Shown in pieces: positions 60,384-64,000 of a stretch of 64,000 nucleotides of DNA. The position numbers and the translations under genes were made by a program. Under the pieces are notes generated by a model. It was given only the letters and a program-made list of their open reading frames with translations. It made no database searches and was not told where the DNA came from. Where the stretch lies: assembly GCF_039535785.1 (NCBI RefSeq), contig NZ_BAAAXV010000009.1, positions 2,666,001-2,730,000 on the forward strand, in the 5' to 3' direction. The DNA is from Nonomuraea helvata (lineage in GTDB: Bacteria > Actinomycetota > Actinomycetes > Streptosporangiales > Streptosporangiaceae). Every line of letters begins with the position of its first letter. Positions within the stretch are counted from its first letter, which is position 1.

Positions 60384-61487
60384 TTACACGATGGTTCCGG
60401 AAACTTCTCCCAATGTCAGCTCACCGGCCCTGGCCCGGATGGTCACCGTGTCCCCGTCCTCCAGGAACGAGCGGGTCTCGCCGCTCGAGAACTTGAGAGG
60501 CTCGCTCCCGTTCCAGGTCAGCTCGATGAGCGAGCCGCGCTCGCCCGGCGCGGGCCCCGAGATCGTGCCGCTGGCGAACAGGTCTCCGGTGCGCAGCGAG
60601 GCCCCGTTCACCGTCATGTGCGCGAGCATCTGGTCGGGCGTCCAGTACATGCTCGAGTACGGCGGCCGCGACACGACCTCCCCGTTGAGCACGATCTCGA
60701 GCGAGATGTCCAGCCCCCAGTCGCTCTGCCTGCGCAGGTAGCCGACCGGCTCGGGAAGCTGGGCGCGGCCGGGGATCCTGGGCAGCGCCTCCAGCGGCGT
60801 GATCCACGGAGAGACCGACGTGGCGAACGACTTGCCCAGGAACGGCCCGAGCGGCACGTACTCCCATGCCTGGATGTCACGCGCGCTCCAGTCGTTGACC
60901 AGCGTCACCCCGAACACGTGCTCCTCGAACGCCCCGGCGGGCGAGCCGAGCGTGGTCGGCACCCCGACCACGAACCCCAGCTCCGCCTCGATGTCCAGCT
61001 TCGCGCACGGCCCGAACGCGTCGGGCCCGAGCTGCCCTCGCGGGCGTCTGACCGGCGTGCCCGACACGACGACCGTCCCCGCCCTGCCGTGGTAGCCGAC
61101 GGGCAGGTGCCGCCAGTTCGGCTGCAGCGGTTCGGTGCCCGGCCGGAAGATCTGGCCGATGTTGCTCGCGTGGTCGATCGAGCAGTAGAAGTCGACGTAG
61201 TCGGCCACCTCGAACGGCAGGTGCAGCCGCACCTGCTCCAGCGGGATCAGGTGCCGCTCCGTCATGGAGGTGTCGTCGGTCAGCTTGTTCTGGATGAGCG
61301 CCCTGGTGTCGCGCCAGGCCGTGCGCCCGCGCGCCATGAACGGGTTGAGCGACGGGGCGGCGAAGACCTCGTCGTGCAGGGCCGGCGCCAGGTCGAGCAC
61401 GTGGTCGCCGTACCGCACACCCACGCGGGGCGCCTCACCGGGACGCGAGAAAACGCCGTAAGGAAGATTGTCCACACCGAATGTCAC
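60384..61487 (-). CDS. fahA: Fumarylacetoacetase
   Basis: A 367-residue FAH-fold hydrolase that cleaves 4-fumarylacetoacetate to fumarate and acetoacetate, the last step of tyrosine/homogentisate catabolism. Typical segments are DYVDFYCSIDHASNIGQIFRP (active-site His in DHASN), KLDIEAELGFVVGV, VNDWSARDIQAWEYVPLGPFLGKSF and DMTVNGASLRTGDLF-like metal-site residues. It is shorter than human FAH (419) but complete. GTG 61487 has AGGAGG upstream, but that start lies in a hairpin arm. It is the last gene of an IclR-hmgA-unknown-fahA order. Confidence 0.94.
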   Translation of the reverse strand: MTFGVDNLPYGVFSRPGEAPRVGVRYGDHVLDLAPALHDEVFAAPSLNPFMARGRTAWRDTRALIQNKLTDDTSMTERHLIPLEQVRLHLPFEVADYVDFYCSIDHASNIGQIFRPGTEPLQPNWRHLPVGYHGRAGTVVVSGTPVRRPRGQLGPDAFGPCAKLDIEAELGFVVGVPTTLGSPAGAFEEHVFGVTLVNDWSARDIQAWEYVPLGPFLGKSFATSVSPWITPLEALPRIPGRAQLPEPVGYLRRQSDWGLDISLEIVLNGEVVSRPPYSSMYWTPDQMLAHMTVNGASLRTGDLFASGTISGPAPGERGSLIELTWNGSEPLKFSSGETRSFLEDGDTVTIRARAGELTLGEVSGTIV

Positions 61488-61513
61488 AGGCCCTCCTTCG
61501 TCGGTCCTGTGAC
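61483..61513 (-). promoter_or_regulatory. Hairpin over the fahA start codon
   Basis: CCTGTGAC (61506-61513) and GTCACAGG (61483-61490) form a perfect 8-bp inverted repeat. On the mRNA, the fahA GTG lies in the 3' arm and the AGGAGG ribosome binding site in the 15-base loop. Folding would hide the start codon, so fahA translation may depend on ribosomes from upstream or on a bound factor. It could also be a protein binding site. Confidence 0.5.
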
Positions 61514-61551
61514 AAAAGTGCTGTGTCTATTGGTTCTCTCGCTTCGCTCGT

Positions 61552-62310
61552 TCACGTGATCAGCCCCAGTGTGCGCAGGTCCTCGACGGGGGTGCTGGTG
61601 CTGCATGAGCCGTAGCTCACGAGCAGTTGCCGCGCCCGTTTCGCGGTGTCCTCCTGTACGGAGTGCGCGAGCCGTACGATGTGGCCCACGTCGGTGGTGC
61701 GCAGGAGGGGCACGGGGTCGCGCCCCTCCACGGCCTCGCAGACCGCCAGCACCAGGTTCAGGAAGCCGTGCCGGTCGACGCCGAGCGAGGGGTCGAAGTG
61801 GCGTACGGCGTGATGCAGCCCGGCCGTGGCCTTGAACGGGATGTCGTGCTCGACGCAGAACCTGATGAACGCCCCGAGATGCTCCGCCGGCGGGAACGCC
61901 TCCGCGGTCAGCCCGCCGCAGCGCACCTTCAGCCCGATCCCGTCGGGCACGTCGACGCCCAGCCTCGCCGGCGCCAGCTCCACGAAGAGCCGCACGCTCT
62001 CCGTCAGCCCGAGCCCGCGGGCCAGCACGTCGATCGTCATGTCGGGCGGCAGCGCGGCCTCGACGAAGTCGACGGGCAGGTCGTCAAAACCGGGCACCTC
62101 CTCCTGGTCCAGGATCAGCCCGATCCGCCGCGGCCGGTAGTCCATGTCGCGCAGCCGGTGCAGCCGGCTGGCCGGGCAGAGGAAACGGTGGGTGAGCACG
62201 GAGCTGCCGTGCTCCAGATCCCGCCGGTTGCGGGCCAGCGCCTCGTCCATATGCAGGGACGTCGGCGGGAACAGCCCCGCGTCGTCCACCAGTGCCGTGT
62301 AGACGTTCAT
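61552..62310 (-). CDS. Unknown protein in the homogentisate operon
   Basis: A 252-residue soluble protein with strands and helices in an alternating, barrel-like pattern: YTALVDDAGLFPPTSLHMDEAL, RIGLILDQEEVPGF, VRLFVELAPARLGVDVPDG, GLKVRCGGLTAEAFPPAEHLGAFIRFC and DIPFKATAGLHHAVRHFD. The last two resemble TIM-barrel lyases. It has no thioredoxin or GST fold, so it is not a typical maleylacetoacetate isomerase, though it sits where that gene would be. ATG 62310 overlaps the hmgA stop (ATGA), so it is tightly coupled. The function is unknown; a role in this pathway is likely from context. Confidence 0.8.
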   Translation of the reverse strand: MNVYTALVDDAGLFPPTSLHMDEALARNRRDLEHGSSVLTHRFLCPASRLHRLRDMDYRPRRIGLILDQEEVPGFDDLPVDFVEAALPPDMTIDVLARGLGLTESVRLFVELAPARLGVDVPDGIGLKVRCGGLTAEAFPPAEHLGAFIRFCVEHDIPFKATAGLHHAVRHFDPSLGVDRHGFLNLVLAVCEAVEGRDPVPLLRTTDVGHIVRLAHSVQEDTAKRARQLLVSYGSCSTSTPVEDLRTLGLIT

Positions 62311-63476
62311 CGTGACCACGTCCACGCATAGCCGGCATCCTCGCAGGACAGCGCGCCCTGGCCCAGGTCGAGCGGGCGGAACGTGTCCACCATGACGGCC
62401 TTCTCGCTCGTCGTCGTGACGCCGCGGGAGACCGCGTCGATCACCGCCTCGACCGCCCCGGGCTGCGGCCCGTGCGTGAAGCCCGCGGGGTGCAGCGAGA
62501 TCGAGCCGACGTCGATGCCCGAGCCCTTGCGCGCGGAGTAGTCGCCGCCCACGTAGAACATGAACTCGTCGGAGTCCACGTTGTGGTGGTTGTACGGGAT
62601 CGGCACGGACTCGGGATGGAAGTCGAGCGGCCGCGGGCAGAACGAGCACACCACGAACCCCGGTCCCTCGAACGTCTGGTGGACGGGCGGCGGCGCGTGC
62701 GTCTTCTTCACGATCGGCTCGAAGTCGTCGATGTTGAACGCGAACGGATAGAGGTAGCCGTCCCAGCCCACCACGTCGAACGGGTGGTTGCGGTAGACCA
62801 GCCTGCTCAGCCCGCCGCGCGTGCGCACCAGCACCGGCACCTCCTCGCCCTCGACGAGGAGCGGCTCGGCCGGGGCGCGCAGGTCGCGCTCGCAGTAGGG
62901 CGCGTGCTCCAGGAGCTGCCCGTACTGCGACAGGTAGCGCTTGGGCGGTCTGATGTGCCCGCTCGCCTCGATGGCCAGCATGTTGACCTGGCCGTCCGGC
63001 ACCCAGCGGTGGATCGTGCCGGTCGGGATGACGATGTAGTCGCCCTCCCCGGCCTCGATCACGCCGTACGTGGACTCGAACCTGACCCGGCCCCGCTGCA
63101 CGTAGACGCATTCGTCGCCCATCGAGTTGCGGTAGAGCTCGCTCGCCCGGCCGCTGGTGGCGTACGACAACCGGACGTCGCCGTTGCCCGCCAGCAGCAT
63201 GCGCCCCGTGACCAGGTCGCCCGCGCTGGACAGCTCCTGCGTGCGGAAATGGCGTGGCGAGAGCGGCAGGTTGGGCTCCAGCCGCGTCTCGCCCGTGGGC
63301 GTGACCGCCTCCGCCTTGACGATCGCGGTCGGCAGGTAGCGGTGGTACAGGAGGGAGGAGTCGGATGAGAAGCCCTCCTCGCCCATCAGCTCCTCCGCGT
63401 AGAGACCGCCGTCCGGCCGCCTGAACTGCACGTGTCGCTTGCGCGGCACCTCCCCAACGACGCGGTAGTACGGCAT
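62307..63476 (-). CDS. hmgA: Homogentisate 1,2-dioxygenase
   Basis: A 389-residue non-haem iron ring-cleavage enzyme that opens homogentisate to 4-maleylacetoacetate. The N-terminal MPYYRVVGEVPRKRHVQFRR, cupin segments GDYIVIPTGTIHRWVP and YLYPFAFNIDDFEP, and the iron site YNHHNVDSDEFMFY with HPAGFTHGPQPG (His, Glu, His ligands) are present. It is shorter than the human enzyme (445), as in other actinobacteria. ATG 63476 is chosen (GGAGG and AGGAG close upstream); an earlier in-frame ATG at 63545 lacks one. It is controlled from a palindrome between it and the IclR gene. Confidence 0.95.
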   Translation of the reverse strand: MPYYRVVGEVPRKRHVQFRRPDGGLYAEELMGEEGFSSDSSLLYHRYLPTAIVKAEAVTPTGETRLEPNLPLSPRHFRTQELSSAGDLVTGRMLLAGNGDVRLSYATSGRASELYRNSMGDECVYVQRGRVRFESTYGVIEAGEGDYIVIPTGTIHRWVPDGQVNMLAIEASGHIRPPKRYLSQYGQLLEHAPYCERDLRAPAEPLLVEGEEVPVLVRTRGGLSRLVYRNHPFDVVGWDGYLYPFAFNIDDFEPIVKKTHAPPPVHQTFEGPGFVVCSFCPRPLDFHPESVPIPYNHHNVDSDEFMFYVGGDYSARKGSGIDVGSISLHPAGFTHGPQPGAVEAVIDAVSRGVTTTSEKAVMVDTFRPLDLGQGALSCEDAGYAWTWSR

Positions 63477-63483
63477 CTCCTGC

Positions 63484-63521
63484 CTCCGTAACAACTCCGT
63501 AATGATGTCCGTTAATCGGAC
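63484..63521 (-). promoter_or_regulatory. Probable IclR operator and duplicated leader element of hmgA
   Basis: GTCCG-TTAAT-CGGAC (63507-63521) is a perfect palindrome. CTCCGTAA occurs twice (63484-63491 and 63495-63502) at an 11-base period, the near copy overlapping the ribosome binding site. TATAAAG on the minus strand just upstream may be a -10. The palindrome has the size and AT core of IclR-family sites, and an IclR gene lies next to it. Confidence 0.55.
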
Positions 63522-63569
63522 GGAAGTGTCCTTTATATGTAACAACCGTCCGCCATCGGCCTGGAGATG

Positions 63570-64000
63570 TCAACCCAGCGCGGCGGCCAGCTCGGCGGCG
63601 GCGGCGACCACCCGAGGGCCCGTGGACTCCTCCAGCGGCCCGAACGTCACCACCCCCACCGACGCCTCCAACCAGGACAACCCGGTGACGGGCGCGGCGA
63701 CGCCCCGCGCACCTTCCTGCAACTGCCCCTCCGTCGTGAAGTAGTCGTCACGCCCCTGGCGCAGCGCCAGGATCGCCTGCCCGGCCGCCCCTTTCACCAG
63801 CGGATGGCGCGAGCCCTCGCGGTAGGCCACGTGCATGTCGGTCCAGGACGGCTCGACGACCGCCACGGCCAGCCCGTCCTCGCCCTCGGCCACGGTCAGG
63901 TGCGCGGTCGCGCCCACGTCCTCGGCCAGCCGCCGCAGCGTCGGCACGGCCGCCGCCCGCAGCAGCGGCTGCACGGCCTGCGCCAGCACCAGCATCCCGA
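63570..64000 (-). CDS. IclR family regulator, C-terminal part (partial)
   Basis: The last 143 or so codons of an IclR-type regulator; the HTH lies beyond the window edge. The effector domain is visible: VPTLRRLAEDVGATAHLTVAEGEDGLAVA, HPLVKGAAGQAILA and VTGLSWLEASVGVVTFG. Its stop is 93 bases from the hmgA start, with the palindrome in between, on the same strand. It is the probable regulator of the homogentisate operon, inferred from position. Confidence 0.9.
   Translation of the reverse strand, partial: GMLVLAQAVQPLLRAAAVPTLRRLAEDVGATAHLTVAEGEDGLAVAVVEPSWTDMHVAYREGSRHPLVKGAAGQAILALRQGRDDYFTTEGQLQEGARGVAAPVTGLSWLEASVGVVTFGPLEESTGPRVVAAAAELAAALG

Overview
The window is chromosomal DNA from a high-GC actinomycete. 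Nearly all genes have G or C in the third codon position, GTG starts are common, neighbouring genes often share ATGA or GTGA junctions, and several families are typical of Actinobacteria (DUF3027, DUF2530, XPB helicase, HelD, SigE-type sigma factors, YkuD lipoprotein). The gene set would fit Streptosporangiales (a Nonomuraea-like organism), but that placement is inference. No rRNA, tRNA, CRISPR array or prophage was seen. One intact insertion sequence is present.

Layout. 1-14.5 kb: the end of groL, a PEBP protein, HelD, XPB helicase, an acyl-CoA synthetase, a protein with a degenerate P-loop, the XPB-associated WYL-like protein, a HAAS-like membrane protein, TetR and a HAD phosphatase. 14.5-24.9 kb: a cold-shock protein with an extended tail, an MFS carrier with an odd basic N-terminus, DUF3027, a sacsin-type ATPase, a purine permease, a MarR-MFS pair, RNA ligase-like phosphodiesterase ThpR and a 27-residue membrane peptide. 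24.9-35.4 kb: an aldo/keto reductase and a MATE carrier diverging from a MerR-style palindrome, a SigE sigma factor with a membrane propeller protein, a DesK/NarL-type two-component pair, hydrolases and a GNAT enzyme. 35.4-45.9 kb: a 1,059-residue secreted subtilase, an ECF sigma/partner pair, LhgO, an OmpR-type regulator-kinase-regulator cluster and an IS5-family element with a CTAG target duplication.

46-64 kb: a coupled pair of large membrane-associated GTPases, an MFS carrier and LysR, the tdh-kbl threonine degradation operon, a Gfo/Idh/MocA gene broken by an in-frame amber codon, a second ECF sigma/partner pair paralogous to the first, a small HicA-like/HTH two-gene module behind a double palindrome, an SPFH-NfeD membrane pair, an L,D-transpeptidase lipoprotein, and a homogentisate catabolic operon (IclR, hmgA, unknown gene, fahA).

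The most interesting points are: the toxin-antitoxin-like module at 56.7-57.5 kb; the unknown gene occupying the isomerase position between hmgA and fahA, with a hairpin over the fahA start; the amber-interrupted oxidoreductase; the strongly coding stretch that follows the LysR stop in frame; the two duplicated sigma/partner pairs; and the GTPase pair. Functions are assigned from motifs read by eye; no database search was run.
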